Assembly: GCF_903166585.1 (NCBI RefSeq)
Contig: NZ_CAESCM010000002.1
Coordinates: forward strand, 434,001 to 498,000
Length of the DNA stretch: 64,000 nucleotides
Direction: 5' to 3'
DNA from: Pedobacter ghigonis
GTDB lineage: Bacteria; Bacteroidota; Bacteroidia; Sphingobacteriales; Sphingobacteriaceae
The position numbers and the translations under genes were made by a program. Of the stretch, positions 34,480 through 44,282 are shown piece by piece; the first letter of the stretch is position 1; every line of letters begins with the position of its first letter. The notes under the pieces are model-generated. The model was not told the DNA's origin. It did no database searches and was given only the letters and a program-made list of their open reading frames with translations.

Positions 34480-36069
34480 ATGAAAAATTCATTTAAAACG
34501 ATATTGGCATCAGGTATTTTATTGTTGTCATTAAATTCATGCAAAAAAGGAGACCTGAACGTTTTGCCTACCAACGATGTTACTTCGGCAACCGTTTACG
34601 CTACTCCGGCAGGTTATAAACAAGGTTTGGTTAAACTGTATGCTACTTATGCATTAACCAGTTCTACCGGATCGGATAATAGTGATATTGGTGGATTAAA
34701 CTCTGGTTTCGCAGACTTTTTACGCCTATTCTGGACTTCACAGGAGCTGGTTACCGATGAGGCCATTTGTGCATGGGGAGATACCGGTATTCCTGAACTG
34801 GATTATGGCACACCAAGTGTAGATAACCAGTTTTTAAGAGGTTTGTATTCGAGAAGTATTTTACAGATTACCGTTTGTAACGAATTCCTTCGCGAAAGCA
34901 CGCCAGAAAAACTGGCCTCGCGTAACATTACAGGTGCCGATGCGACTGCTATTGCAAAATACCGTGCTGAAGCCCGTTTTTTACGTGCTTACCAATACTG
35001 GGTATTGTTAGATGCTTTTGGTAACCCACCTTTCGTTACCGAAAACGATGAGATTGGTAAAGTGGCTCCAAAACAAATTCAGAGAGCTGCGTTGTTTGCA
35101 TATGTTGAATCAGAACTTAAAGCAATTGAAGGCGATTTAGCTGATCCCCGCACCAACGAATATGGTCGTGCAGATAAAGGTGCCGACTGGGCTTTACTGG
35201 CCAGGTTATACCTGAATGCACAGGTTTATACTGGTACTGCTAAATATACTGAGGCCATTACTTACTCTGGTAAAGTAATTGCAGCTAACTACAGCTTAAA
35301 AGCCAATTATATGGATCTTTTCAAAGCTGATAACAATATCAACAATACCGAAAACATCCTAACTATAAATTATGATGGCGTAAACGGTACCAACTATGGC
35401 GGTACAACTTTCATCATCAACGCTGGTATTAATGCTGATATGGGTACTGCATCTTACGGTGTGCCAAATGGTGGTTGGGGAGGTAACAGAACCCGCCAAA
35501 ACCTGCCTGCATTATTTCCTGATGCAAATGGCAATGCCGATAAACGTGGTACTTTCTTTGGTGCCAAAAGTGCAGTGGATGAAATTGGTGTGTTTACCGA
35601 TGGATTGCGCGTAACCAAGTTTAAAAATGTAACCTCAACCGGCACTACTCCGGCATCGTTAAACGGAACTTTCAGCTCGCTTGATTTTGCTTTGTTCCGT
35701 TTAGCCGAGCAATATTTAATTTATGGCGAAGCCGTAGCCCGTGGTGGTTCTGGCGGTACAGTTGGTCAGGCATTAACTTATGTAAATGCACTACGCCAGC
35801 GTGCTTATGGTAACGCAAGTGGTAATGTTACCACTGCAGCTTTAACGGTTGATTTTTACCTGGATGAGCGTGGTCGCGAGTTGTATTGGGAAGGTCACCG
35901 CCGTACAGATTTGGTACGTTACGGAAAATTTACCGGTTCTACTTACTTATGGCCATTTAAAGGTGGTGTTAAAGCCGGAACATCCATTCCAGCTCACCGC
36001 AACATTTACCCAATTCCGGCAGCAGATTTAATTGCCAACCCGAATCTGGTTCAAAACACAGGTTATTAA
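34480..36069 (+). CDS. susD: SusD-like starch/maltodextrin-binding lipoprotein
   Basis: 529 residues from the ATG at 34480, 13 bases after the SusC stop; an upstream ATG at 34453 overlaps SusC and spoils the signal. Lipobox LNSC with Cys21, then KKGDLNV. SusD features: YRAEARFLRAYQYWVLLDAFGNPPF, FLDERGRELYWEGHRRTDLVRYG, and IYPIPAADLIANPNLVQN. It forms the lid of the SusC transporter and binds maltooligosaccharides at the surface. Confidence 0.94.
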   Translation: MKNSFKTILASGILLLSLNSCKKGDLNVLPTNDVTSATVYATPAGYKQGLVKLYATYALTSSTGSDNSDIGGLNSGFADFLRLFWTSQELVTDEAICAWGDTGIPELDYGTPSVDNQFLRGLYSRSILQITVCNEFLRESTPEKLASRNITGADATAIAKYRAEARFLRAYQYWVLLDAFGNPPFVTENDEIGKVAPKQIQRAALFAYVESELKAIEGDLADPRTNEYGRADKGADWALLARLYLNAQVYTGTAKYTEAITYSGKVIAANYSLKANYMDLFKADNNINNTENILTINYDGVNGTNYGGTTFIINAGINADMGTASYGVPNGGWGGNRTRQNLPALFPDANGNADKRGTFFGAKSAVDEIGVFTDGLRVTKFKNVTSTGTTPASLNGTFSSLDFALFRLAEQYLIYGEAVARGGSGGTVGQALTYVNALRQRAYGNASGNVTTAALTVDFYLDERGRELYWEGHRRTDLVRYGKFTGSTYLWPFKGGVKAGTSIPAHRNIYPIPAADLIANPNLVQNTGY

Positions 36070-36088
36070 TCTTAATATTTAATAAGAT

Positions 36089-37093
36089 ATGAAATCAATA
36101 TTTTTCAAAACCTTAGCCTTTTGCTTCATCGCCTTATCGCTTTGGTCGTGCAAAAAAGACGAAACCCAAACGGTTTCAGTGGTTGGAACGGCAGGAACGC
36201 TAACTGCATCAACTACTACATTGAATTTAGTACAAGCCAACGGGGCACAGGCAGCGTTAACACTAAGCTATCCTTTGGCTACATCAACAGGTTATGTGGT
36301 ACCTGTAAACACCACCTTGCAGTTTGCTTTAAAGGGTACCAACTTTGCTACCCCAAAAGAGATTGTAGTTACCACTAAAAGCTATGCACCTACAGTAACC
36401 GAAATCAATAACATGATTTTAGCTCTAGGTGGAAAAATTGGCGTAGCTGCCCAGGTTGAAGTACGTTTAAAATCGGGCGCAGCTGCAAACGATTTAACCT
36501 ATTCGAATATCATTACTTTAAGCGCTACACCATATTTGGCATCGGCCTGGATTTATGTTCCTGGTAACTATCAGGGCTGGAACCCAGCAACTGCCGATAG
36601 TTTGGTTTCGCTAACCAGCAATGGAATATATGTAGGTATCATCAAGTTTGATGGTGGTAATTTTAAAATTACTCCTGAAAAGAAATGGGATGTAGCTTAT
36701 GGCGATGCAGGTAGCGGAGCAATTAGCACTTCAGGCGGAGATATTGCTTCAGGTGTTGCCGGCTTAAAACAAGTAACGGTAAACATGACAGCCAAAACCA
36801 TTAAAATAGAAGATGCTAAAGTTTGGGCAGTTATTGGCGATGCAACTCCAGGCAAATGGGATACCGATACCGACATGAAATTTATCAATGATGGTAAAGG
36901 AACCTGGAAAGTAACCACAAATCTTACTGTTGGTTCAATTAAATTCAGACAAGATCATAAATGGGATGTTAACCTTGGTGGCAGTGGAGGCAATTTAACT
37001 GCTGGTGGTGCTGATATCGCAGTAGCTACTGCTGGTAATTATACCATTACGCTGGATGTTGCAGGGAATAAATACACCCTCGTTAAAAATTAA
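36089..37093 (+). CDS. SusE/SusF-like starch-binding lipoprotein with two tandem binding modules
   Basis: 334 residues; lipobox LWSC with Cys21, then KKDET. Residues about 30-150 form the SusE-type N-terminal domain (LTASTTTLNLVQANGAQAAL, LTYSNIITLSATPY). Two related modules follow: about 153-238 (AWIYVPGNYQGWNPATAD, KKWDVAYGDAGSG) and about 240-334 (VWAVIGDATPGKWDTDTDM, HKWDVNLGGSGGN). They look like an internal duplication of a starch-binding domain with exposed Trp residues. The protein would hold starch near SusC/SusD. Full-length SusE and SusF have two or three such modules, so this one is SusE-like in size. Confidence 0.87.
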   Translation: MKSIFFKTLAFCFIALSLWSCKKDETQTVSVVGTAGTLTASTTTLNLVQANGAQAALTLSYPLATSTGYVVPVNTTLQFALKGTNFATPKEIVVTTKSYAPTVTEINNMILALGGKIGVAAQVEVRLKSGAAANDLTYSNIITLSATPYLASAWIYVPGNYQGWNPATADSLVSLTSNGIYVGIIKFDGGNFKITPEKKWDVAYGDAGSGAISTSGGDIASGVAGLKQVTVNMTAKTIKIEDAKVWAVIGDATPGKWDTDTDMKFINDGKGTWKVTTNLTVGSIKFRQDHKWDVNLGGSGGNLTAGGADIAVATAGNYTITLDVAGNKYTLVKN

Positions 37094-37109
37094 TCATTAA
37101 CTAAAATCG

Positions 37110-37145
37110 CCCTGTGAGGATCGTTTTGGTCTTTGCAGGGTTTTT
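37110..37145 (+). terminator. Weak hairpin between SusE and the first amylase gene
   Basis: CCCTG (37110-37114) pairs with CAGGG (37136-37140), followed by five T. The loop is long and partly unpaired. It may reduce transcription into the enzyme genes (attenuation) rather than stop it. Confidence 0.35.
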
Positions 37146-37166
37146 AAACCTTTTCAAAGTTTAAGC

Positions 37167-39107
37167 ATGATCAGATTTCTTACCTCAGCTATTTTTCCTT
37201 CCGTTCTTCCGTTAAAAAATAATGCTCAAACTAAAATCCATCTCCATGCAAATGGTGTGCGATTAACAAAAATATTCCTTACCCTGCTTATGCTGTTGGG
37301 CAGTGCAAACCTGTTTGCCCAAAAATTAGAACGTATCGAACCTATGTTCTGGTTTACCGGTATGCAAAACCCGAAATTGCAATTACTGGTACACGGCGAT
37401 CAGATTGCCAATGCAACCGTAACCTTAAATTACCCTGGCGTTAAACTGGTAAAAGTTAATAAGGTCGAAAACCCAAATTACCTTTTCCTCGATTTAAGCC
37501 TTTCATCAACCGTAAAATCGGGAACGTTTCCAATTAACTTTCTGGTAAACGGCAAAAAAATATTCAGTTACAGCTACGAATTAAAAAACCGCGATAAAAG
37601 CGCTGGCCGGATTCAGGGCGTAACGCAAAAAGATTTCATTTACCTGTTAATGCCCGATCGGTTTGCCAATGGCGATAAAACCAACGATGTGGTTAACGGT
37701 TTAAACGAAACAGCCTTAAACCGCGACAGTATGTACTACCGTCATGGAGGCGATTTACAAGGGGTAATGAATCACCTCGATTACCTCAACGATTTAGGCG
37801 TAACCACCGTTTGGATGACTCCAGAGGTAGAAAATGATATGGCACAAGCCTCTTATCATGGTTATGCCGTAACCGATCACTATAAAATCGACCCTCGCTA
37901 TGGTACTAATGCGCTCTACAAACAATATGTAGAATTGGCCCATACCAAAGGGATGAAAGTGATTAAAGATATTGTGCACAACCACATTGGCACCCAGCAC
38001 TGGTTTTATAAAGATTTACCGATGAAAAGCTGGTTAAACCAATGGCCGAAATATACGCAAACCAGTTACCGCGATCAAACCGTAATGGATACGCACGCCG
38101 CTACAGCCGACCGTAAACAAATGTTGAATGGCTGGTTTGTACCATCAATGCCCGATTTAAACGAGCAGAACCCTTATGTACAGAACTACCTGACTCAAAA
38201 TCACATTTGGTGGATCGAATATGCCGGAATCGACGGATTGCGTTTAGATACTTATCCCTATAACGATCCCGCTTATATGGCCGATTGGGCAGTTAAAATT
38301 AAAGCTGAATTCCCCAGATTGTCAATTTTTGGCGAAACCTTTGTAAACGGAGTGGCCAATCAGGCCTTTTTCACCCAGGGCAATACGGTAAACCGGGGTT
38401 TCGATACCCATTTACCCGGTATTACCGATATGGCGGTTAAAGATGCCATTTACGAAGCTTTAAATGGTAAAAATGGCTGGACAGATGGCATAAACCGTTT
38501 ATACGATGTAGTTGCACACGATTTTTTATATCAGGACCCAACCCGGAACTGCATTGCACTCGATAACCACGACATGAGCCGTTTTTACTCGGTAGTAAAC
38601 GAAGATTTCGATAAGTATAAAATGGGAATGGCCATATTATTAACCATGCGAGGCATTCCGCAAATGTATTATGGTACCGAAATTCTGATGAAAAACTTCT
38701 CTAATCCTGATGGTTTGGTACGTGCCGATTTTCCGGGAGGATGGGAAGGCGACAAGAAAGACAAATTTGTGGCCGATGGTCGCACAACGAAAGAGAACGA
38801 AGCTTTAAATTTTGTTAAAACCCTGGCCAATTTTCGTAAAAACAGTGCAGCCCTGCAAAGTGGAAAGCTGATGCAGTTTGTACCACAGGATGATGTTTAT
38901 GTTTATTTCCGGTACACCACCAATGTAAAAGGTACGGTAATGGTAATCGTAAACAATACTGAAAAAGAGAAAAACTTAAACACAGAAAGGTTTGTTGAAC
39001 GCACAGCCGGAATTACAGTAGCCAGAAATGTGCTTACCAACGAAACTGTAGCTTTTAAAGAAATTAAAGTGCCTGCCAAAACAACTTTGGTACTGGAGCT
39101 GAAGTAA
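37167..39107 (+). CDS. GH13 alpha-amylase, neopullulanase/cyclomaltodextrinase-like (SusA type)
   Basis: 646 residues. A hydrophobic signal lies at residues 33-52 (ends LFAQ) behind a 32-residue extension; no closer in-frame ATG exists, so the start is uncertain. Residues about 55-145 are a cyclomaltodextrinase-type N-terminal beta domain. The (beta/alpha)8 barrel has region I DIVHNH (268-273), nucleophile Asp361 (GLRLD), acid/base Glu390 (FGETF) and Asp469 (DNHD); all are present, so it should be active. A C-terminal beta domain ends VLELK. It would hydrolyse maltodextrins, probably in the periplasm, as SusA does. Confidence 0.9.
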   Translation: MIRFLTSAIFPSVLPLKNNAQTKIHLHANGVRLTKIFLTLLMLLGSANLFAQKLERIEPMFWFTGMQNPKLQLLVHGDQIANATVTLNYPGVKLVKVNKVENPNYLFLDLSLSSTVKSGTFPINFLVNGKKIFSYSYELKNRDKSAGRIQGVTQKDFIYLLMPDRFANGDKTNDVVNGLNETALNRDSMYYRHGGDLQGVMNHLDYLNDLGVTTVWMTPEVENDMAQASYHGYAVTDHYKIDPRYGTNALYKQYVELAHTKGMKVIKDIVHNHIGTQHWFYKDLPMKSWLNQWPKYTQTSYRDQTVMDTHAATADRKQMLNGWFVPSMPDLNEQNPYVQNYLTQNHIWWIEYAGIDGLRLDTYPYNDPAYMADWAVKIKAEFPRLSIFGETFVNGVANQAFFTQGNTVNRGFDTHLPGITDMAVKDAIYEALNGKNGWTDGINRLYDVVAHDFLYQDPTRNCIALDNHDMSRFYSVVNEDFDKYKMGMAILLTMRGIPQMYYGTEILMKNFSNPDGLVRADFPGGWEGDKKDKFVADGRTTKENEALNFVKTLANFRKNSAALQSGKLMQFVPQDDVYVYFRYTTNVKGTVMVIVNNTEKEKNLNTERFVERTAGITVARNVLTNETVAFKEIKVPAKTTLVLELK

Positions 39108-39256
39108 GGTGAAGGGCAGAAAGTTGTAAGGCGGAAGGTAGTTACAATATGCCCAAAAAATACCTTCACATGTAATACCATATACCAAAAAAACATAACG
39201 AAATGCAAGATAATACTCATACTCAACCTTCTACCTTCCACCTTTCGCCCTCAGCC
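39108..39256. repeat. Inverted pair of purine-rich repeats around the pgmB start
   Basis: The left arm (39108-39141, GAAGGGCAGAAAGTTG... type) and right arm (39224-39256, reverse complement of a GAGGGCGAAAGGTGGAAGG type) are imperfect inverted copies of the AGGTTGGA-family repeat. The start codon of pgmB lies inside the element and the right arm is read as its first residues. Confidence 0.55.
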
Positions 39257-39901
39257 TCAATTAAGGCCTGTCTTTTCGATTTAGATGGTGTACTGGTTGA
39301 TACCGCTGTTTACCATTATAAAGCCTGGAAACGTTTGGCCAATACCATGGGTTTCGACTTTACCGAAGAGCAGAATGAGCAATTGAAAGGCGTAAGCCGG
39401 GTAGAAAGTTTAAACAAAATTTTGGCCTGGGGAGGTGTAGATAAAACCGATACCGAAAAAGAAGAACTGGCTACCTTAAAAAATAGCTGGTATGTAGATA
39501 TGATCACGAAAATGACCCCTGCAGAGGTTTTGCCGGGCACTGTCGATTTTCTTATAGCGATACATCAGGCGGGTTATAAACTGGCACTGGGTTCGGCAAG
39601 TAAAAACTCGGCAACCATTTTAGAACGCACACAACTGGCGCATTTCTTCGATGAAATTGTAGATGGCAATAGGGTTACCAAATCAAAACCCGATCCCGAA
39701 GTTTTTTTAAAAGGAGCAGAACTCTTAGGCTTCAAGCCGGAAGAATGTGTGGTTTTTGAAGATGCCGTTGCAGGTGTAGAAGCAGCCAAAAGAGGTGGGA
39801 TGAAAGCCATTGGAATTGGTGAAAAAAGCGTGCTTACCGAAGCCGACAAGGTAGTAAGCGGATTAGATAAATTAACAGTTAAAGATTTAGAAAGTTTATA
39901 G
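39203..39901 (+). CDS. pgmB: Beta-phosphoglucomutase (HAD superfamily)
   Basis: 232 residues. The HAD nucleophile motif is FDLDGVLVDTA with Asp26 and Asp28; cap-domain residues include YKAWKRLA and KGVSRVESLN; GSASKNS supplies the motif-II Ser, and FEDAVAGVEAAKRGGM is motif III/IV. These are the marks of beta-phosphoglucomutase, which turns beta-glucose-1-phosphate into glucose-6-phosphate. That is the product of the maltose phosphorylase encoded next. The first 19 residues are translated from a dispersed repeat, and no other ATG precedes the motif in frame. Cytoplasmic. Confidence 0.93.
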   Translation: MQDNTHTQPSTFHLSPSASIKACLFDLDGVLVDTAVYHYKAWKRLANTMGFDFTEEQNEQLKGVSRVESLNKILAWGGVDKTDTEKEELATLKNSWYVDMITKMTPAEVLPGTVDFLIAIHQAGYKLALGSASKNSATILERTQLAHFFDEIVDGNRVTKSKPDPEVFLKGAELLGFKPEECVVFEDAVAGVEAAKRGGMKAIGIGEKSVLTEADKVVSGLDKLTVKDLESL

Positions 39902-39915
39902 TTGCTAATCGGGCC

Positions 39916-40013
39916 ATCATTGCGAGGCACGAAGCAATCTTAATGCGATAGAGTTTATAGAAGTTGAGCCGAGGGGGCAAATCTAAAAAGATTGCTTCGT
40001 TCCTCGCAATGAC
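39916..40013. repeat. Dispersed inverted repeat (CATTGCGAGG...GAAGCAATC family), copy 1
   Basis: The left arm (39916-39941) and right arm (39988-40013) are reverse complements over about 25 bases with one mismatch, separated by 46 bases. A second copy is at 45679-45751. Both lie between genes of the maltodextrin locus and could fold into a long RNA hairpin. Confidence 0.8.
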
Positions 40014-40027
40014 GAAAGCGAAAGAAA

Positions 40028-42346
40028 ATGAAAAATTACATTAAAGCAGATGAGTGGAACATTATCGAAGAAGGCTTTGATCCACATTTAAATAAAATTT
40101 CGGAAAGTATTTTCAGTTTGGGTAACGGCCGCATGGGGCAACGTGCCAATTTTGAAGAAACTTACACCGGCGAAACCCTGCTGGGAAATTACGTGGCAGG
40201 TGTTTATTATCCCGATAAAACCCGTGTAGGCTGGTGGAAAAACGGCTACCCTGAATATTTTGCTAAAGTTTTAAATGCGGCAAACTGGGTGGGTGTCGAA
40301 GTTAAAATAGACAATGAAATCCTCGATCTGGCCACTGCAGAAGTAACCGATTTTAAACGCGTGCTGAACATGCATGAGGGTTATCTGGAGCGTACTTTCA
40401 CTGCAAAATTAAAAAGTGGTAAAACAGTTAAAGTTAAATCTACCCGCTTTTGCAGCATTGCCGATGATGAGGTCGGTGCAATCCGGTATAGCATTACACC
40501 TTTAAATTTTGATGGAACCTTAACGTTAACACCATTTATTGATGGCGATGTTAAAAACCAGGATAGCAATTACGACGAAAAATTCTGGGATCAGGTAACC
40601 GACGAAATTTCGGGTGCTGAAGCTTACATCCAGTTAAGGACTAAGAAAACTGAATTTGAAGTTTGTACCGGAAACCACATTCAGGTTTATCAAAACGGCC
40701 AGCAATTAAATATTGATACCACAGATGTACGTAAAGAAAAATTTGTAGGTCAAACATTTTCTGTTGCTGTAAAAGCAAATGAAGATGTAACACTGATTAA
40801 AATTGCAGCTAATTTATCTTCAGAAAGATATCCCAAAGAAACACTTTTAAGCGAAACCAAATCGGTTATTGCTAAAGCCACCGCTAAAGGCTTCGATACC
40901 TTGTTGCAAGAGCAGGCCGCCGCCTGGGCAAGCAAATGGGAAGAAAGCGATATCGTTATTGAGGGCGATGTTTCTGCACAACAAGCCATCCGTTTTAATA
41001 TTTTTCAGCTTTTTCAAACCTATACCGGAAAGGACGATCGCCTGAATATTGGCCCGAAAGGATTTACCGGCGAGAAATACGGAGGTTCTACCTACTGGGA
41101 TACTGAAGCTTATTGTGTGCCTTTTTACCTGGCCACTGCTCCGCAGGAAGTAAGCAAAAACCTGCTGATTTACCGCCACAAACAATTGGGTAAAGCGATT
41201 GAAAATGCCGCTAAGCTAGGTTTTAAAGATGGAGCAGCGCTGTATCCGATGGTAACCATGAACGGCGAAGAATGCCATAACGAATGGGAAATTACCTTCG
41301 AAGAAATTCACCGCAACGGAGCCATTGCCTTTGCCATTTACAATTATATCCGTTACACCGGCGATGAAAGTTACCTGTCTGATTACGGTTTGGAAGTACT
41401 CATCGGCATTGCCCGTTTCTGGAAGCAGCGTGTTAACTGGAGTAACGAAAAACAGCAATATGTAATGCTGGGCGTAACCGGACCTAACGAATACGAAAAC
41501 AACGTAAACAACAATTGGTACACCAATTTGCTGGCTACCTGGTGCATGAAATATGCAACCGAAGCTGCTGAAACCGTACAAAAACAACAACCAGAAAAAT
41601 ACAACAGCCTGATTAAAAGCTTAAGCTTTGATGAGCAAGAATTTGCAGATTGGGCCGATATCATCGAAAAGATGTATTATCCTGAAGATAAGGAACAGGG
41701 CATTTTCTTACAGCAGGATGGTTACCTGGATAAAGAACAGATCCTGGTTAAAGATTTGCCAGCAAGTGAAAGGCCGATTAATCAGAAATGGAGCTGGGAC
41801 CGCATATTACGTTCATGCTTTATTAAACAAGCAGATGTTTTGCAAGGTTTATATTTCTTTGAAGAAGACTACGATCTGGATACCTTGAAACGCAATTTCG
41901 ATTTTTACGAACCGCGTACCGTTCACGAGAGTTCTTTATCGCCTTGTGTGCACAGTATTTTGGCCGCCAAATTGAATGATGAAGCGCGTGCTTACGAATT
42001 TTACCTGCGTACTGCACGTTTAGATCTCGACGATTATAACAACGATACCGAAGATGGTTTGCACATTACCTCGATGGCAGGAACCTGGATGAGTGTTGTT
42101 GAAGGCTTTGCAGGTATGCGTGTGCGCAACGGCAAGTTGCAGTTTAACCCTTTCTTACCGGGCAAATGGAAATCATTTTCGTTTACCATTGGTTTCAGGG
42201 GCGCTACCTTAAAAATCAACATCACCGAAAACGGTATCAGCATTAAAAACAATACCGCTGTAGGTTTAGAAATCGGAATCAGAAACCAGGTTTATAAATT
42301 GGATGGAAATGCCGAAATTGAAGTAAATAACGCCGAGTTGGTATGA
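40028..42346 (+). CDS. GH65 maltose phosphorylase
   Basis: 772 residues, typical of GH65 disaccharide phosphorylases. No signal peptide, so cytoplasmic. Residues 1-270 form the N-terminal beta-sandwich; the (alpha/alpha)6 barrel holds GSTYWDTEAYCVPFY, TMNGEECHNEWEITFEEIHRNG and TGPNEYENNVNNNWYTN, in which Glu488 is the expected general acid (Glu487 in the Lactobacillus enzyme). HESSLSPCVHSILAA and DTEDGLHITSMAGTW form the phosphate-binding region. It splits maltose and phosphate into glucose and beta-glucose-1-phosphate, feeding PgmB. Kojibiose or trehalose specificity cannot be excluded from sequence alone, but the amylase context favours maltose. Confidence 0.93.
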   Translation: MKNYIKADEWNIIEEGFDPHLNKISESIFSLGNGRMGQRANFEETYTGETLLGNYVAGVYYPDKTRVGWWKNGYPEYFAKVLNAANWVGVEVKIDNEILDLATAEVTDFKRVLNMHEGYLERTFTAKLKSGKTVKVKSTRFCSIADDEVGAIRYSITPLNFDGTLTLTPFIDGDVKNQDSNYDEKFWDQVTDEISGAEAYIQLRTKKTEFEVCTGNHIQVYQNGQQLNIDTTDVRKEKFVGQTFSVAVKANEDVTLIKIAANLSSERYPKETLLSETKSVIAKATAKGFDTLLQEQAAAWASKWEESDIVIEGDVSAQQAIRFNIFQLFQTYTGKDDRLNIGPKGFTGEKYGGSTYWDTEAYCVPFYLATAPQEVSKNLLIYRHKQLGKAIENAAKLGFKDGAALYPMVTMNGEECHNEWEITFEEIHRNGAIAFAIYNYIRYTGDESYLSDYGLEVLIGIARFWKQRVNWSNEKQQYVMLGVTGPNEYENNVNNNWYTNLLATWCMKYATEAAETVQKQQPEKYNSLIKSLSFDEQEFADWADIIEKMYYPEDKEQGIFLQQDGYLDKEQILVKDLPASERPINQKWSWDRILRSCFIKQADVLQGLYFFEEDYDLDTLKRNFDFYEPRTVHESSLSPCVHSILAAKLNDEARAYEFYLRTARLDLDDYNNDTEDGLHITSMAGTWMSVVEGFAGMRVRNGKLQFNPFLPGKWKSFSFTIGFRGATLKINITENGISIKNNTAVGLEIGIRNQVYKLDGNAEIEVNNAELV

Positions 42347-42349
42347 TAA

Positions 42350-42459
42350 AGGTAGAGGGTTTAAAGGTTGAAGGTAGGAGGGCAGCCCCGCAATCTTCAA
42401 TTAACAAGGAAAATTTTAAAATATCACTCTTGTCCCCCTTTGGAGGGGGCAGGGGGAGG
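42350..42459. repeat. Repeat-derived spacer between GH65 and the second GH13 gene
   Basis: 42350-42382 is another AGGTTGAAGG-type purine-rich repeat, and 42433-42459 is a CCCCCTTTGGAGGGGG hairpin followed by a G-rich tail ending one base before the next ATG. The frame stays open through both, which makes the downstream gene look longer than it is. Confidence 0.55.
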
Positions 42460-44211
42460 ATGTTAACCCTTTTCTCTATCTTTATAATACTCGTTACCCA
42501 ATCCTTTGCACAAAAACAGCCCGCAAAAATGAACGATAAACAAATCGTTATCTATCAGTTACTGCCCCGTTTATTCGGGAATAAAAATACAGCCAATATT
42601 CCCTACGGTACCATCCAGCAAAATGGTTCGGGTAAGTTTAACGATATAACCGATAAAGCTTTAGAAGGGATTAAAGAACTTCATGTAAATTATGTTTGGT
42701 ACACCGGGGCCATTGCCCACGCCAGTTTAACCGATTATTCGGCTTATGGAATTAAGGTAGATGATGCCGATGTGGTGAAAGGAAGGGCGGGTTCGCCGTA
42801 TGCTATCCGCGATTATTACGATGTAGACCCTGATTTAGCTGTTGATGTTAAAAACAGGATGCAGGAATTTGAAGCCCTGGTAAAAAGAACACATGCTAAA
42901 AACCTGAAAGTAATTATTGATTTCGTACCCAATCATGTGGCAAGGAGCTATCATTCGTATGCCAAACCTAAAAATGTGGCCGATTTTGGTGCACAGGATG
43001 ATGTAACGAAGGGTTTTAGTCCTAAAAATGATTTTTATTATATCCCAGGTCAAAAATTTCTGGTGCCCCAACACGAGCCTAAGCAAACACTTGTTAGGGT
43101 TTTACAAGATGGAAAGTTTGATGAAAACCCGGCAAAGGCAACCGGAAATAATGTTTTTGCAGCACAACCCAAATACGATGATTGGTTCGAAACCATTAAA
43201 TTAAATTATGGCGTAGATTACCAGAATGGCGATAAAACTTATTTTGATCCTATTCCACCAGTTTGGCTAAAAATGCGCGATATTTTAACCTATTGGGCCA
43301 ATAAAGGAGTTGATGGTTTTCGTTGCGATATGGCCGAAATGGTACCGATTGCCTTTTGGAACTGGGTAATTCCGCAGGTTAAAAAAACTAATCCAGGTTT
43401 AATTTTCCTGGGTGAAGCCTATAACCCGCAGGTTTATAAGCAATATTTAGATGAAGGTAAATTTGATTACCTGTATGATAAAGTTGGTTTGTACGATGGT
43501 TTAAAAAGGTTGATCAGGAACGAATCGAGTGCTGATGTGAAAGCGATTAGTACGGTTTGGCAGAAAGAAAGTGCCGGTTTTGGCAATCGCATGTTACGTT
43601 TTCTGGAAAACCATGATGAAGAGCGCATTGCTTCTGCAGGTTTTGCAGGCAAGGCCGAACTGGCGCTACCAGCTATGGTTGTTTCGGCAACTTTGGGCGC
43701 GGGTCCGGTAATGCTTTACTTCGGTCAGGAAGTTGGCGAGCCCGGAAAAGGCGAGGAGGGTTTTGGTGGCAACGATAACCGCACTACAATTTTTGATTAT
43801 TGGGGCATTCCAAATCACCAGCAATGGATGAACGGAGGTTTATTTGATGGAGGCAAATTATCCGCCGATCAAAAACAGCTAAGGGCCTATTATCAAAAAC
43901 TTTTAAAGGTAACTACAAGCAGCGATGCTGTTTTACATGGTGATATTTACGAGGTTCCGGTTAGTGGCAACATGAACAACCGCATGTATGCTTTTATCCG
44001 TTACTCGGGCAAGCAGCGCCTGTTAGTGGTAGCCAATTTTGATCGAAGCCAAACTTTAATGGCTGGTATCGAAATACCCGATCACATTTTAAAAGTAAAA
44101 GCTTCATCTCCGGTTACGGATTTGTTGAGCAATAAAAAATTAAATATTCCGGCAGGAACGGCTATACCCGTAAAGGTTGGACCGATTTCGGCACAGGTGA
44201 TAGAGTTTTAA
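42460..44211 (+). CDS. GH13 alpha-amylase family enzyme, secreted
   Basis: 583 residues from the ATG at 42460, which starts a clean signal peptide (MLTLFSIFIILVTQSFAQ). The frame is open up to 42343, but that part is repeat DNA. Barrel motifs: region I DFVPNH, nucleophile Asp290 (GFRCD), acid/base Glu319 (FLGEAY), Asp386 (ENHDEER); all catalytic residues are present. GGNDNRTTIFDYWG near 480 and a C-terminal beta domain follow. Likely a periplasmic or surface alpha-amylase acting on maltodextrins. It differs from the SusA-like enzyme in lacking the N-terminal beta domain. Confidence 0.9.
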   Translation: MLTLFSIFIILVTQSFAQKQPAKMNDKQIVIYQLLPRLFGNKNTANIPYGTIQQNGSGKFNDITDKALEGIKELHVNYVWYTGAIAHASLTDYSAYGIKVDDADVVKGRAGSPYAIRDYYDVDPDLAVDVKNRMQEFEALVKRTHAKNLKVIIDFVPNHVARSYHSYAKPKNVADFGAQDDVTKGFSPKNDFYYIPGQKFLVPQHEPKQTLVRVLQDGKFDENPAKATGNNVFAAQPKYDDWFETIKLNYGVDYQNGDKTYFDPIPPVWLKMRDILTYWANKGVDGFRCDMAEMVPIAFWNWVIPQVKKTNPGLIFLGEAYNPQVYKQYLDEGKFDYLYDKVGLYDGLKRLIRNESSADVKAISTVWQKESAGFGNRMLRFLENHDEERIASAGFAGKAELALPAMVVSATLGAGPVMLYFGQEVGEPGKGEEGFGGNDNRTTIFDYWGIPNHQQWMNGGLFDGGKLSADQKQLRAYYQKLLKVTTSSDAVLHGDIYEVPVSGNMNNRMYAFIRYSGKQRLLVVANFDRSQTLMAGIEIPDHILKVKASSPVTDLLSNKKLNIPAGTAIPVKVGPISAQVIEF

Positions 44212-44282
44212 CAATAATGATGCATTAACCGCTAGAACGTGAAGCGGCATGCGCCATGCGCTTAGCGCTTAGACTAAAGAAA

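Noticed and set aside
42343..42459. Longer start of the second GH13 gene at 42343
   Set aside because: The added 39 residues are translated repeat DNA and would bury the signal peptide that begins at 42460.
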